The position numbers were made by a program, and so were the translations under genes. Positions 1-9,573 of a stretch of 64,000 nucleotides of DNA are shown here, piece by piece. The notes beneath the pieces are model-generated. The model searched no databases and was not told the origin of the DNA. It saw nothing but the letters and a program-made list of their open reading frames with translations. Origin of the DNA: Comamonadaceae bacterium (GTDB lineage Bacteria > Pseudomonadota > Gammaproteobacteria > Burkholderiales > Burkholderiaceae_C); contig CANJPU010000003.1 in the NCBI GenBank assembly GCA_947476285.1, positions 62,001 to 126,000 on the forward strand, given 5' to 3'. The number at the start of each line of letters is the position of its first letter. Positions within the stretch are counted from its first letter, which is position 1.

Positions 1-4
1 CCGA

Positions 5-1099
5 TCACACGCGACCGAAGGCGTAGGCCGATGGGGCCTGCGTGCCTTCGACCTGATCCAACAGGCGCAGCAGTGGCGCGAGCTCTCGGTAGCGGCTGGT
101 GGTGGCGCGGATGTAGGCAATGAAGCGGGGTGCATCGGCCAGGTACCGTGGCTTGCCGTCGCGCAAGCCCAGCCGCGCGAAAATGCCGGCTACTTTCAGG
201 TGGCGCTGCAGCCCCATCCACTCGACCGCCCGGTAGAACTCACCAAAGTCGCTGTCCACGGGCAGGCCGGCCTTTTGTGCCCTTTGCCAGTAACGCACCG
301 TGATGTCCAGCACAAACTCCTCATCCCAACTCAGAAAGGCATCTCGCATCAGGCTGGCGATGTCGTAAGTGATGGGGCCGTGTACGGCATCCTGGAAGTC
401 CAGCACACCCAGCCGTGTTTCAGATTCGCCTGGCACCATCAGGTTGCGCGGCATGAAGTCGCGATGCACATAAACCGCGGGAGCAGCCAGATTGCGCTCA
501 ACGATGAGCTTGAACTGATCATTCAGTGTCTGGCGCATGGCACCTTCGACCACCACGCCGCGATGGCGTTGCAGGTACCAATCTGGAAAGAGCGACAGCT
601 CACGGGCAAGCAAGGCCTCGTCATAGGCTGGCAGTACCCCTGTGCGGGAGGCCGACTGCCAGAGCACGAGCGCGTCGACTGCGCGAAGGTAAAGGCTCTG
701 GTTGGCGTCCGCATCGTTCGCGTCGATGGCCTCCATCATGGTCAGGCTGCCCAGATCGGCTAGCAGCAAAAAGCCCGTGGCCGGTTCCCAGTCCAGTACC
801 TGCGGTACGTTCAGCCCGGCCCGGCTCATCAGGGCGGCCACTTTGACAAAGGGTCGGCTGTCTTCCTTGTCGGGAGGTGCATCCATGATGATGAGGCTGC
901 CCGTGCCGCTTTGCGGGGTGTCAATTCGCAGATAGCGCCGGAAACTGGCATCGGCCGAAGCCAAGCGCAGGCTCGCCGGCTGCAGGCCGTGGGTGTCGCG
1001 GATGCGGTCTAGCCACTGGTGGAAGGCGGCTTCGCGCCCGGGATCAGTCCAGTTGACGAGAGGTTGGGAAGACTTGGGCAGAGGGGTATGTTGGCTCAT
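5..1099 (-). CDS. amgK: N-acetylmuramate/N-acetylglucosamine anomeric kinase (AmgK-type)
   Basis: 364-aa cytosolic kinase of the aminoglycoside phosphotransferase fold. The APH catalytic loop is visible as HRDFMPRN near residue 215, followed by the metal-binding LDFQD about 20 residues later. AmgK phosphorylates the anomeric carbon of MurNAc/GlcNAc in peptidoglycan recycling, and MurU then makes UDP-MurNAc. A MurU-type gene lies at 15.5 kb in this window, which supports AmgK over an antibiotic kinase. It is divergent from lptD with a 52-bp gap, a neighbourhood common in proteobacteria. The start ATG is at 1099 and the stop is 4 bases from the window edge, so anything downstream in its operon is out of view. 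Confidence 0.85.
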   Translation of the reverse strand: MSQHTPLPKSSQPLVNWTDPGREAAFHQWLDRIRDTHGLQPASLRLASADASFRRYLRIDTPQSGTGSLIIMDAPPDKEDSRPFVKVAALMSRAGLNVPQVLDWEPATGFLLLADLGSLTMMEAIDANDADANQSLYLRAVDALVLWQSASRTGVLPAYDEALLARELSLFPDWYLQRHRGVVVEGAMRQTLNDQFKLIVERNLAAPAVYVHRDFMPRNLMVPGESETRLGVLDFQDAVHGPITYDIASLMRDAFLSWDEEFVLDITVRYWQRAQKAGLPVDSDFGEFYRAVEWMGLQRHLKVAGIFARLGLRDGKPRYLADAPRFIAYIRATTSRYRELAPLLRLLDQVEGTQAPSAYAFGRV

Positions 1100-1151
1100 G
1101 GATAATCCATTCTACAAATCCAGTCCCGTTGTCCGGGTGCCACTCCCTTAG

Positions 1152-3515
1152 ATGTACGACTTGAAGCCCAAGGCGTTTCGCGCCCGTTTCGTTCTCACGC
1201 CTGTCGCGCTCGTTGCGTGCCTGCTCCTGCATGGTCGGGCCGCGCTTGCTCAATCGCAGGCACCGCTGGCGCTCAAGCCCAGCCCAATGCTGCGTGAAGA
1301 CGTGCCGGAGACCGTTCGCAACCAGCTGCCTACACACATTTCCGGTGACCGGGTTTCCGGGCGCACCGATCTGGAAACAGCGGTCGAAGGTCAGGCGCAA
1401 TTGCGCCGCGGCGCGACCGTGATACGTGCGGACCGCCTGGATTATTACCAGCCCGACGACCTTGCCCGCGCCCGCGGCAATGTCCGCATCAACAGGGCTG
1501 GCGATGTTTTCGAGGGGCCTTTGCTGGAGCTCAAGGTGGAGGCCTTCGAGGGCTTCTTCAACCAGCCGCGCTATCGGTTTCTGAGCAACAACGCCTATGG
1601 CGAGGCCGATCGCATCGACTTCATTGACGACAGGCGCGCCATTATCCGCAACGCCACCTACACCACCTGCCAGCGCCGGCCGGGGCCGAGCTGGTTGCCC
1701 GACTGGATCTTGCGCGCTGCCAGCATCCGTGTGGACAACGAAGAAGAGGTCGGACAGGCGGACAACGCAGTGCTCAGCTTTATGGGCGTGCCCATATTGC
1801 CGATACCCAGCCTGAGTTTCCCCTTGACCGAGCGGCGCAAGTCGGGGGTTTTGCCGCCGACCATCGGGCTGGACAACCTCAACGGTGTTGACATTACCTT
1901 GCCCTACTACTGGAACATCGCGCCCAATCGCGACGCCACCCTCTATCCGTCGCTGATGACCAAGCGCGGGGTTGATGTGGGCGGCGAGTTTCGTTATCTG
2001 GAGCGCGATTACACCGGCCGCGTGCGCGCCGACTACATGCCGCAGGACAAGCTGCGCGATCGTGATCGCTGGTCCTATACGCTGCAGCACCGTGGCGCGC
2101 TGGAAACCGGCCTGACTCCCGGTCCGCTGGGTGTGAATCTCAATCTCAACCGGGTGAGCGATGACAATTATTGGCGCGACTTCACCCGCACCACTGGCTC
2201 GCTCACCCAGCGCCTCTTGGCCAACGACGGCTCGCTCAATTGGGCGCAAGGCGGTTTTTCGCTCAGTGCGAGGGCACTAAAGTGGCAGATTCTGCAAGAT
2301 GTGGCATCGCCCATCGTGCCGCCCTATGACCGCATGCCGCAACTGGTCGCGCGCTATGACCGCAACCGCCTTGCCGGCGGGCTGGAAGCCTCGATACAGA
2401 CCGACTACACACGCTTCGAATCAAGCGCTGCGCTTACCGGGCAACCCAACGGCCAGCGAATGTTCGCGCTGGCCCAGGTCAGCCGGCCCTGGCAGGCGCC
2501 CGGCTGGTTTGTCACGCCGCGGTTGCAGTTGCACACGACGCAGTACCAGTTTGACTCTCCCCTAGCCAACGGCGAACGCTCGGCCAGCCGCAACGTGCCC
2601 ACCATCAGCGTGGACAGCGGCATGGTGTTTGAGCGCGACGCCAGTTTCTTCGGCCGCGCGTTCCGCCAGACACTGGAGCCGCGCGCCTTCTACACCTACA
2701 CGCCTTTTCGCGATCAGAGCTTGCTGCCCAACTATGATTCCGCAGCCAACGACTTCAATTTCGCCACCATCTACACCGAGAACGCATTCGGCGGCAATGA
2801 CCGCATCTCGGACAACAACCTGCTCACCCTGGGTGCCAGCACCCGGCTGCTGGACCCGGACACGGGTGCCGAGGCGGCCCGCTTTGGTGTAGCACAGCGT
2901 GTTCGGTTCAAGGATCAGCTCGTTACCTTGCCTGGTGAGCCGCCTGTCAGCGAGCGACTGTCCGATGTGTTGTTCGGCGCATCTATCAACTGGACCCCTC
3001 AGTGGAGCGTCGACTCCACCGTTCAGTACAACCCGAAGACGGGGCGCTCCATCCGCTCAACCGTGGGCGGGCGCTACAGCCCCGCCAATTACAGGGTCAT
3101 CAGCGCGGCCTACCGGCTGCAGCGCGGTGCCAGCGAGCAACTCGACGTGGGCTGGCAGTGGCCCATCAATGACCTGTGGGGCGACAAGGGGCAGAACCTG
3201 GGACCCGGCCAGGGAGAAGGCGAGGGCCGTTGGTACAGCGTGGGACGCCTGAACGTGAGCCTGAAGGACCGACGCTTGGTCGACGCCATCGTCGGTCTCG
3301 AATACGATGCGGGATGCTGGGTCGGTCGTATCGTGATCGAACGGCTGCAAAGCAGTTCAACCACAGCCAACAAGCGAATCCTTTTTCAGCTCGATTTTGT
3401 GGGCTTTAGCAAGTTAGGCTCGAACACCTTGCAGGCCCTCAGGAACAATATCCCTCGTTACCAGTTTCTGCGCGAGCAGACCACAACGCCCAGCCGCTTC
3501 AGCAATTATGAATAA
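1152..3515 (+). CDS. lptD: LPS-assembly outer membrane protein LptD
   Basis: 787-aa beta-barrel protein that inserts lipopolysaccharide into the outer leaflet of the outer membrane. A signal peptide (about residues 1-34, hydrophobic core LTPVALVACLLL) is followed by an OstA/LptA-like jellyroll (about 70-190) and a C-terminal barrel rich in alternating aromatic strands. The mature chain shows only two cysteines (in TTCQR and DAGCWVG), so a single inter-domain disulfide is expected, fewer than in the E. coli protein with four. It overlaps surA by 8 bp, giving an lptD-surA-rsmA operon. The RBS before ATG 1152 is poor, so the exact start is the least certain part. Confidence 0.95.
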   Translation: MYDLKPKAFRARFVLTPVALVACLLLHGRAALAQSQAPLALKPSPMLREDVPETVRNQLPTHISGDRVSGRTDLETAVEGQAQLRRGATVIRADRLDYYQPDDLARARGNVRINRAGDVFEGPLLELKVEAFEGFFNQPRYRFLSNNAYGEADRIDFIDDRRAIIRNATYTTCQRRPGPSWLPDWILRAASIRVDNEEEVGQADNAVLSFMGVPILPIPSLSFPLTERRKSGVLPPTIGLDNLNGVDITLPYYWNIAPNRDATLYPSLMTKRGVDVGGEFRYLERDYTGRVRADYMPQDKLRDRDRWSYTLQHRGALETGLTPGPLGVNLNLNRVSDDNYWRDFTRTTGSLTQRLLANDGSLNWAQGGFSLSARALKWQILQDVASPIVPPYDRMPQLVARYDRNRLAGGLEASIQTDYTRFESSAALTGQPNGQRMFALAQVSRPWQAPGWFVTPRLQLHTTQYQFDSPLANGERSASRNVPTISVDSGMVFERDASFFGRAFRQTLEPRAFYTYTPFRDQSLLPNYDSAANDFNFATIYTENAFGGNDRISDNNLLTLGASTRLLDPDTGAEAARFGVAQRVRFKDQLVTLPGEPPVSERLSDVLFGASINWTPQWSVDSTVQYNPKTGRSIRSTVGGRYSPANYRVISAAYRLQRGASEQLDVGWQWPINDLWGDKGQNLGPGQGEGEGRWYSVGRLNVSLKDRRLVDAIVGLEYDAGCWVGRIVIERLQSSSTTANKRILFQLDFVGFSKLGSNTLQALRNNIPRYQFLREQTTTPSRFSNYE

Positions 3516-4908
3516 GCCCAACATCACTTTGAACCACCGTGCTTGTGTGCTGTGGCTGGCTTGCCTGCAGCTGCTGACATTGCACCTGCCTGGCGCTGCC
3601 CAGGGCCTTCGGCCATCTCAACTCCAAGGGCCAAGACCGACATTGCGGCCTTCTGCGTCCGTCGACACCAGCCCGCGATCGGCTGATTACATTGTGGCGG
3701 TGGTCAACACCGAACCCATCACCAACAACGAGGTGCGCGCGCGCATGGCTCGTTTCGAGCGGCAGTTGACTCAGCAGGGGCAGCCCATACCGCCACGGCA
3801 GGAGTTCGCCCGCCAAGTGCTGGAGCGCTTGATCAGTGAGAAAGCGCAGTTGCAACTGGCCCGTGAATCGGGCGTCAAGATCGACGAAGCACTGGTGGAT
3901 CAGGCCGAGCAGAACGTCGCCCGCCAAAATCAGATCGACGTGCCGGAACTGCGTCGCCGCCTCGATAGCGACGGCATGTCGCTGGCGCAGTTTCGCGAGG
4001 AGTTGCGCAATCAGTTGTTGCTGACGCGGCTGCGTGAGCGCGAACTGGAGGCGCGCGGGAGAGTCACCGACCTGGATCTGGATCAGTACCTGCGTGAGCA
4101 ACGTGAAAACGCACAGACCGCAGCCCCGGAAATCAACCTTGCGCATATTCTGATTTCAGCTCCGGAGAACGCAACCCAAGCCCAGCTTGCCAACTTGCAG
4201 GGCCGTGCCCAGCGGGTGCAGCAGCGCGCCCTTGCCGGCGAAGATTTCGCCCGGTTGACGGCTGAATTTTCCGATGTGCAGGGTGCAGCCGCCAACGGAG
4301 GTGAAGTCGGACTGCGCGCGGCTGACCGCTATCCACCTCTCTTTGCCCAGGCCGTGCAAGATCTGCCCGTGGGTGGAGTCAGCGAAGTGCTGCGTTCCGG
4401 TGCGGGCTTTCATGTGGTCAAGTTGGTGGAACGGCGCCAGGCTGTTGCGCCCGGAACTGAAGTACAGCAAAGTCATGCCCGCCACATTCTGTTGCGAACC
4501 AATGCTCGCCAGAGCGAAGCACAGGCGGTGCAGCGGCTGGCTGAATACAAGCGGCGGGTTGAATCGGGCCAGACCGATTTCGCCCAGTTGGCCCGTGAAT
4601 TCTCGGAAGATGCCAGCGCGAAAAGCGGCGGCGATCTAGGCTGGACCAATCCGGGGGTGTTCGTGCCCGAATTCGAGGATGCAATGAATGGCCTGTCGCC
4701 AGGGCAGATTGCAGACCCGCTGATTTCCCGCTTCGGCGTGCACCTGATCCAGCTGCTCGAGCGCCGTCAGGCTGCGCTCGGTGAGCGTGAGCAGCGTGAG
4801 ATGGCGCGCAACCAGGTGCGCGAGAAAAAGCTCGACGACGCGTACCTGCAATGGGCGCAAGAGGTGCGCGGCCGAGCCTATGTGGAAATGCGCGAACCGC
4901 CGCAATAG
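3508..4908 (+). CDS. surA: Periplasmic chaperone/peptidyl-prolyl isomerase SurA
   Basis: 466-aa periplasmic chaperone for outer-membrane proteins, including LptD encoded just upstream. A signal peptide (hydrophobic stretch about residues 12-30) precedes the SurA N-terminal domain, which begins near DYIVAVVNTEPITNNEV. Two parvulin domains follow: one starts near INLAHILIS (about 210), the other near SHARHILLR (about 325). The second keeps the FSEDASAKSGGDLGW signature. Length is normal to slightly long, because of a Pro/Ser-rich linker after the signal peptide. The start overlaps the end of lptD, implying translational coupling. Unlike E. coli, no pdxA separates it from rsmA. Confidence 0.95.
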   Translation: MNKPNITLNHRACVLWLACLQLLTLHLPGAAQGLRPSQLQGPRPTLRPSASVDTSPRSADYIVAVVNTEPITNNEVRARMARFERQLTQQGQPIPPRQEFARQVLERLISEKAQLQLARESGVKIDEALVDQAEQNVARQNQIDVPELRRRLDSDGMSLAQFREELRNQLLLTRLRERELEARGRVTDLDLDQYLREQRENAQTAAPEINLAHILISAPENATQAQLANLQGRAQRVQQRALAGEDFARLTAEFSDVQGAAANGGEVGLRAADRYPPLFAQAVQDLPVGGVSEVLRSGAGFHVVKLVERRQAVAPGTEVQQSHARHILLRTNARQSEAQAVQRLAEYKRRVESGQTDFAQLAREFSEDASAKSGGDLGWTNPGVFVPEFEDAMNGLSPGQIADPLISRFGVHLIQLLERRQAALGEREQREMARNQVREKKLDDAYLQWAQEVRGRAYVEMREPPQ

Positions 4909-4917
4909 CGGGGCCGA

Positions 4918-5697
4918 ATGAGCCACATACCGCGCAAGCGATTCGGCCAGCATTTTCTGACTGACCGGTCCGTCATCGATGCCATTGTGAGAGTCATTGC
5001 GCCGCAGCCCGGGCAGCCAATGGTTGAGATCGGGCCGGGCCTAGCGGCCCTCACTCAGCCTCTGGTCGAGCGCCTGGGCAAGCTCACCGTCATAGAGCTC
5101 GATCGCGATCTGGCAGCCCGATTGCGCGCCCATGCCAGCCTGTCGGTGATCGAATCCGATGTGCTCAAGGTCGACTTCGCCCAGTTCGCACAGTCATTTG
5201 GCGGACAGAAGATGCGCGTGGTGGGCAACTTGCCCTACAACATTTCCACGCCGATCCTGTTTCACCTGCTGGGCTTTGTCGACCACATCCAAGACCAACA
5301 CTTCATGTTGCAAAAAGAGGTGATTGACCGGATGGTGGCGCGGCCGGCCACCAGCGACTATGGCCGCCTGTCAGTGATGCTGCAGTGGCGCTATGAAATG
5401 GAAAACGTACTGTTCGTTCCACCCGAATCTTTCGAGCCTCCACCGCGGGTGGACAGCGCGGTGGTGCGCATGGTGCCGCGCACGGCGCCTGTGCCGGTCA
5501 ACGAAACGCTGCTCTCGGAACTGGTGCAGGTGGCCTTCAGCCAGCGCCGCAAGATATTGCGCCACACACTGGGGAAATGGCTGGAGCAACGCGGGGTGGC
5601 GGCCGGGTTTGATGCCCAGCGGCGGGCGGAGGAGGTCCCGGTGGCCGAGTACCTTTCGTTGTGCCTGGAGGCGTCCAACGCGCCTCCAGCCAAATGA
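4918..5697 (+). CDS. rsmA: 16S rRNA (adenine-N6,N6)-dimethyltransferase RsmA/KsgA
   Basis: 259-aa SAM-dependent enzyme that dimethylates the two adjacent adenines in the 3'-terminal hairpin of 16S rRNA. The N-terminus RKRFGQHFL is diagnostic. The SAM-binding motif I is [11 protein letters not shown] (about 36-46), and the catalytic NLPYNIS motif lies near residue 105. The C-terminal helical domain contains [12 protein letters not shown]. It starts 9 bp after the surA stop and is followed at once by a strong hairpin terminator, so it is the last gene of the lptD-surA-rsmA transcription unit. Confidence 0.96.
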   Translation: MSHIPRKRFGQHFLTDRSVIDAIVRVIAPQPGQPMVEIGPGLAALTQPLVERLGKLTVIELDRDLAARLRAHASLSVIESDVLKVDFAQFAQSFGGQKMRVVGNLPYNISTPILFHLLGFVDHIQDQHFMLQKEVIDRMVARPATSDYGRLSVMLQWRYEMENVLFVPPESFEPPPRVDSAVVRMVPRTAPVPVNETLLSELVQVAFSQRRKILRHTLGKWLEQRGVAAGFDAQRRAEEVPVAEYLSLCLEASNAPPAK

Positions 5698-5710
5698 CAA
5701 TTTGCGAGCC

Positions 5711-5738
5711 AAAAAAAGGCCGGGAGACCCGGCCTTTT
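5711..5738. terminator. Rho-independent bidirectional terminator between rsmA and the barstar-side gene(s)
   Basis: A perfect 7-bp GC stem, GGCCGGG (5718-5724) and CCCGGCC (5728-5734), has a 3-nt loop. It is preceded by seven A and followed by four T, so it can work in both directions: for rsmA on + and for the minus-strand barnase/barstar unit. Confidence 0.85.
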
Positions 5739-5760
5739 CATGACTGACAACATGCAGGTG

Positions 5761-5958
5761 TCAGGCCGCCGCGAGCCAGTACCCCGCATTGAAAGGGCTG
5801 CTCATGCGCAGCGCCAGGGGAGAGACGTCCACCAGTTTGTCGGTGGGCATCTTCTCGCCGGTTTCGGTGGTGGCGGCCGTGTCGGTGCCTTGAGCCTCGT
5901 TCGCCCGTTCTGCTTGGCTAGTGTGTGCAGAACGGGCTACAGAAAAGAATAGAAGCAC
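5761..5958 (-). CDS. Small hypothetical protein or gene remnant downstream of barstar
   Basis: 65 codons starting from a GTG at 5958 and overlapping the end of the barstar gene by 22 bp. The last ~45 codons (from GTDTAATTETGEK onward) have strongly G/C-ending third positions, like real genes of this genome. The first ~15 codons do not. This suggests either a small real gene or the 3' remnant of a longer one. No domain, signal peptide or membrane segment is recognised and no function can be given. It ends 23 bp before the shared terminator. Confidence 0.3.
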   Translation of the reverse strand: MLLFFSVARSAHTSQAERANEAQGTDTAATTETGEKMPTDKLVDVSPLALRMSSPFNAGYWLAAA

Positions 5959-6407
5959 CTGAAGGGTATTTTTCGTTCACCCCAGTAATCCGCAGTGTCA
6001 CGGAAGATGTCAAGCAACTGCTCGCGTGCTTCCTTGTCGAACTTGGCGTTCGCCGGAATCTGTTCAAGCACCATGATGAAGCCCGGCTGCGGTCCCGATT
6101 TATGTACCGGGTCGGTCATGCAGTCATACAAGGCGTCGAAGTTCTTGCCAAAGTGGGCCGGCAATATGAACTGCTGCGCGAGCAAGTCGAGCACGTCCTG
6201 TTTGCTCTGGGCAATGGCCAGGTTGGCATACAGAAAATGCTGTCCCAGCGCGCGAGCCGCATCCTGCAGCTGTTGCACCCGGAAAGCCCGGATCGACTGC
6301 ACAATGTTGGTTCGCACGCCCTTGAGCACGTTCTCGGGGGGCTCGGTACGAAGTGGTGTTTCCATCTCCGCGTCTCTTTCCATAGTCACAAACAAGTCCC
6401 GCTTCAT
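5937..6407 (-). CDS. Barstar-family ribonuclease inhibitor
   Basis: 156-aa cytosolic protein. The C-terminal half carries the barstar signature: HFGKNFDALYDCMTD (about 90-104) and the acidic helix region that plugs the RNase active site. The N-terminal ~60 residues are an extension relative to the 89-aa Bacillus barstar, as is common in proteobacterial homologues. It lies 9 bp downstream of a barnase-type RNase gene on the same strand, so the pair acts as toxin plus immunity protein. Which of several Met codons near the 5' end is used is uncertain. Confidence 0.88.
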   Translation of the reverse strand: MKRDLFVTMERDAEMETPLRTEPPENVLKGVRTNIVQSIRAFRVQQLQDAARALGQHFLYANLAIAQSKQDVLDLLAQQFILPAHFGKNFDALYDCMTDPVHKSGPQPGFIMVLEQIPANAKFDKEAREQLLDIFRDTADYWGERKIPFRCFYSFL

Positions 6408-6416
6408 TTTTTTGGG

Positions 6417-6818
6417 TCACTCCACGATCATTCGAAAACTGGCGTAATGGTCAGCGGTGTAATAACAAGCATCCGGAGCCATTGCGGGGCCTCCACACAC
6501 AATGCGCCGGGCCCCCCGGTCGCGCGATCCTGGCGTGCTGACGGTGTACTCGCGGTAGAAACCGCGCGTCTTGATCGGCAGCAAACGCTCTCGATTCCCG
6601 AACACGACACCGTCCTTTTCGTACCGGAACGGTCCGCCCTTGCGGATCAGTTCATAGGTCTCCCGGCCTTGCCTGGGCAGCTCAGCGACACGAATGACGG
6701 CTGCTGCACCTTGGGCATGGCGATCCGATTCAGACCTGGCTTGCGCCAGTGGGCTACCGAGCGCAACTGCCAACAAGACGCTAGTTAGCGCAAACTTGAT
6801 AGCCGCAACGCGCGCCAT
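6417..6818 (-). CDS. Secreted guanyl-specific ribonuclease (barnase/RNase Sa family)
   Basis: 133 aa with a Sec signal peptide (about 1-27, core FALTSVLLAVALGSPLAQA), then a ~100-residue microbial RNase fold. The segment FGNRERLLPIKTRGFYREYTV contains the catalytic Glu. A basic RRIV and a C-terminal ADHYASF supply the remaining Arg and His. All catalytic positions appear intact, so the enzyme should be an active extracellular or periplasmic RNase that cleaves after G. It is paired with the barstar inhibitor just downstream, which protects the cytosol from unexported enzyme. The transcript probably ends at the terminator near 5.72 kb. Confidence 0.88.
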   Translation of the reverse strand: MARVAAIKFALTSVLLAVALGSPLAQARSESDRHAQGAAAVIRVAELPRQGRETYELIRKGGPFRYEKDGVVFGNRERLLPIKTRGFYREYTVSTPGSRDRGARRIVCGGPAMAPDACYYTADHYASFRMIVE

Positions 6819-6858
6819 GAACGGACCTTCTTCGGTGACCTTCGAGGGGGGACGCCAC

Positions 6859-6874
6859 TCCGGGTAAACCCGGA
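6859..6874. other. Short perfect palindrome in the maeB-RNase gap
   Basis: TCCGGGTAAACCCGGA is a perfect 16-bp inverted repeat in the 185-bp gap between the end of maeB and the RNase start. There is no T-tract on the minus side, so it is a weak terminator candidate for maeB. It could equally be an operator for the RNase gene. The rest of the gap shows nothing recognisable. Confidence 0.35.
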
Positions 6875-7003
6875 AATTTCAGGCGGTAGTGTGACCGATC
6901 TGTTTCCAAAAGGCAAGCGTCTGCCCAAGAAATGGGCAGTCATTGAGGACTTTCAGAGATCCGGCGCGATGCATTAAGTAAGCGCCTGCTGTGTTCAGCA
7001 TCC

Positions 7004-9316
7004 TTATCTGGCGGCGTTTGCATCCGCCACGGTGAGGGCGGCCATGTTCACGATGCGTCTTACGGTCGTGCTTGCAGTCAATATATGCACTGGTTTGGCG
7101 GCGCCCAACAGCACCGGACCGATGGCAATGTTGCCTCCAGCGGCGGTTTTGAGCAGGTTGTAAGAAATATTGGCTGCATCGATGTTGGGCATCACCAGCA
7201 AATTGGCGTCGCCTGCCAGTGTGCTGCCGGGCATGATCTGCATGCGCGCAGCGCCATCCAGGGCTACGTCGCCATGCATCTCGCCATCGACCTCCAGCCA
7301 GGGGGCTTGCAAGCGAAGCAGTTCCAGGGTATCGCGCATCTTCAGCGCGCTGGGCAGGTTGCTGCTGCCGAAGTTGGAGTGCGACAACAGCGCGGCCTTT
7401 GGCTTCAATCCAAAGCGCACCATCTCCTGCGCCGCCATCACGGTGATCTCGGCCAACTGAACCGCGCTGGGGTCGTAATTCACATGGGTGTCCACGACAA
7501 ACAACTGGCGGCCTGGCAGCATCAGCCCGTTCATGCAGGCGTAGGTGCACACGCCGGCTCGCTTGCCAATCACCTGATCGATGTAGTGCAGATGAATGGC
7601 GGTGGTGCCCCAGGTCCCGCAGATCATGCCGTCGACTTCGTCCTTGTGCAGCAGCATTGCGCCAATCAAGGTGAGCCGACGGCGCATCTCGATTTTGGCC
7701 ATCTGCGCTGTGACGCCCTTGCGCTCGGACATGCGGTGATAGGTTTGCCAGAAGTCGCGATAGCGGTGGTCCTGCTCGACGTTGACGATGTCGTAGTCAA
7801 GCTCCTCTTTGAGTCGCAGACCGAACTTAGAGATGCGCTGGGCAATAACGCCGGGTCGTCCGATGAGCGTGGGCCGGGCCACGCCTTCGTCTACCATGAT
7901 CTGGCAGGCGCGCAGCACGCGCTCTTCTTCGCCTTCGCACAGCACCACCCGCTTCTTGGCTGCAACCTTGGCGGCAGCAAAAATGGGCTTCATCGCAGTG
8001 CCAGAAGCGTAAACAAAGCTTTGCAGCTTCTCGCGATAAGCGGCCATGTCCAGCACCGGCCGCAAGGCCACGCCACTGTCGGCAGCCGCCTTCGCCACCG
8101 CAGGTGCGATCTTCATCATCAGACGCGGATCGAAGGGTTTGGGTATCAGGTACTCTGGGCCGAAGGCTAGCTGCTGGCCTGCATAGGCGGCAGCCACCAC
8201 TTCGCTTTGCTCGGCTTGGGCCAATTCGGCAATGGCATGCACTGCGGCTATTTCCATTTCCGCCGTGATCGTCGTCGCGCCTGAATCGAGCGCGCCTCGG
8301 AAGATATACGGAAAGCACAGGACGTTGTTGACCTGGTTCGGGTAGTCGCTTCGGCCGGTTGCGATGATGGCGTCCGAGCGTGCGGACTTCACTTCCTCCG
8401 GCGTGATCTCCGGGTTCGGATTGGCCAGCGCCAGAATGATGGGGCGAGCCGCCATTTTGCTCACCATCGCAGGCTTGACGACGCCGCCGGCGGACAGCCC
8501 CAGGAGAATATCCGCGCCCTCGATGATCTCAGTCAGCGTGCGAGCCGTGGTCTTCTGCGCGAACTGGATCTTGTCTTCGTCCATCAGTTCGGTGCGGCCC
8601 TCGTAGACCACGCCGGCCAGATCGGTCACATAGATGTTCTCGCGCGGCAAACCCAGTTTGACCAGCAGGTTCAGGCAGGCCAGGGCTGCAGCGCCCGCGC
8701 CTGAGGTCACCAGCTTGACCTCGGTGAGCTTCTTGTCCACCACCTTCAGGCCATTCATGATGGCCGCCCCGACAACGATGGCCGTGCCGTGCTGGTCATC
8801 GTGGAAGACCGGAATCTTCATGCGGTCGCGCAGCTTGCGCTCCACATAGAAGCAGTCTGGCGCCTTGATGTCTTCCAGGTTGATGCCGCCGAACGTGGGC
8901 TCAAGCGAAGCGATGATATCGACCAGCTTGTCCAGGTCTTCCTTCTCGTTGATCTCGATGTCAAACACATCGATGCCGGCGAACTTCTTGAACAATACGC
9001 CCTTGCCCTCCATCACCGGCTTGGCAGCCAGGGGGCCGATGTCACCCAGGCCCAGCACGGCAGTGCCGTTGGTGATCACCGCCACCAGGTTGCCCCGGCT
9101 GGTGTATTTGAAAGCGTTGTTCGGATCTTTGACGATCTCTTCGCAGGGTGCGGCGACACCGGGCGAGTAGGCCAGCGCCAGATCGTGCTGGTTCACCAAC
9201 TGCTTGGTGGCATGAATCGCCACTTTGCCCGGTGTCGGGAACTCGTGGTATTCCAGTGCGGCCCGCCGCAATTCGGAATGTTTATCGGACGATTTGACGG
9301 GTGGGGTGAGGGGCAT
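7004..9316 (-). CDS. maeB: NADP-dependent malic enzyme with phosphotransacetylase-like domain (MaeB)
   Basis: 770-aa cytosolic enzyme converting malate to pyruvate + CO2 with NADP+ reduction. The N-terminal malic domain (about 1-430) shows [30 protein letters not shown], the metal-binding [11 protein letters not shown] and the Rossmann [13 protein letters not shown]. The C-terminal ~330 residues are the phosphate acetyl/butyryltransferase-like regulatory domain typical of MaeB. An ATG 8 codons further upstream is possible, but CAGGAG at 9325-9330 sits just before the ATG at 9316, which decides the start. Monocistronic by position. Confidence 0.95.
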   Translation of the reverse strand: MPLTPPVKSSDKHSELRRAALEYHEFPTPGKVAIHATKQLVNQHDLALAYSPGVAAPCEEIVKDPNNAFKYTSRGNLVAVITNGTAVLGLGDIGPLAAKPVMEGKGVLFKKFAGIDVFDIEINEKEDLDKLVDIIASLEPTFGGINLEDIKAPDCFYVERKLRDRMKIPVFHDDQHGTAIVVGAAIMNGLKVVDKKLTEVKLVTSGAGAAALACLNLLVKLGLPRENIYVTDLAGVVYEGRTELMDEDKIQFAQKTTARTLTEIIEGADILLGLSAGGVVKPAMVSKMAARPIILALANPNPEITPEEVKSARSDAIIATGRSDYPNQVNNVLCFPYIFRGALDSGATTITAEMEIAAVHAIAELAQAEQSEVVAAAYAGQQLAFGPEYLIPKPFDPRLMMKIAPAVAKAAADSGVALRPVLDMAAYREKLQSFVYASGTAMKPIFAAAKVAAKKRVVLCEGEEERVLRACQIMVDEGVARPTLIGRPGVIAQRISKFGLRLKEELDYDIVNVEQDHRYRDFWQTYHRMSERKGVTAQMAKIEMRRRLTLIGAMLLHKDEVDGMICGTWGTTAIHLHYIDQVIGKRAGVCTYACMNGLMLPGRQLFVVDTHVNYDPSAVQLAEITVMAAQEMVRFGLKPKAALLSHSNFGSSNLPSALKMRDTLELLRLQAPWLEVDGEMHGDVALDGAARMQIMPGSTLAGDANLLVMPNIDAANISYNLLKTAAGGNIAIGPVLLGAAKPVHILTASTTVRRIVNMAALTVADANAAR

Positions 9317-9573
9317 GGGGGTGTCTCCTGGGGCGCGCATTCGGGCGTCTTCAAAGCGGCGTCTTCGAAGGCCGGTGCGTCGGTTCCTGCGGGCTTGCGA
9401 TTGTAGACCTCACATCTAAGCAAGGCCTGGGAATAGGCACAGCCCTGGTATTTCGTTCCCTGATTCCGTGATTCCGTGCGCAATTTCATGGCTCTCGCTT
9501 CCTGCCTGCGCCATGCGGCGGTGCACTCCGCAAAATCCATTTGCCCAAGCGCGTCATCAAGGCAAACCCGATC

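Noticed and set aside
1044..2249. 401-codon open frame on the minus strand
   Set aside because: Antisense to lptD, and its start would also overlap amgK. No motifs.
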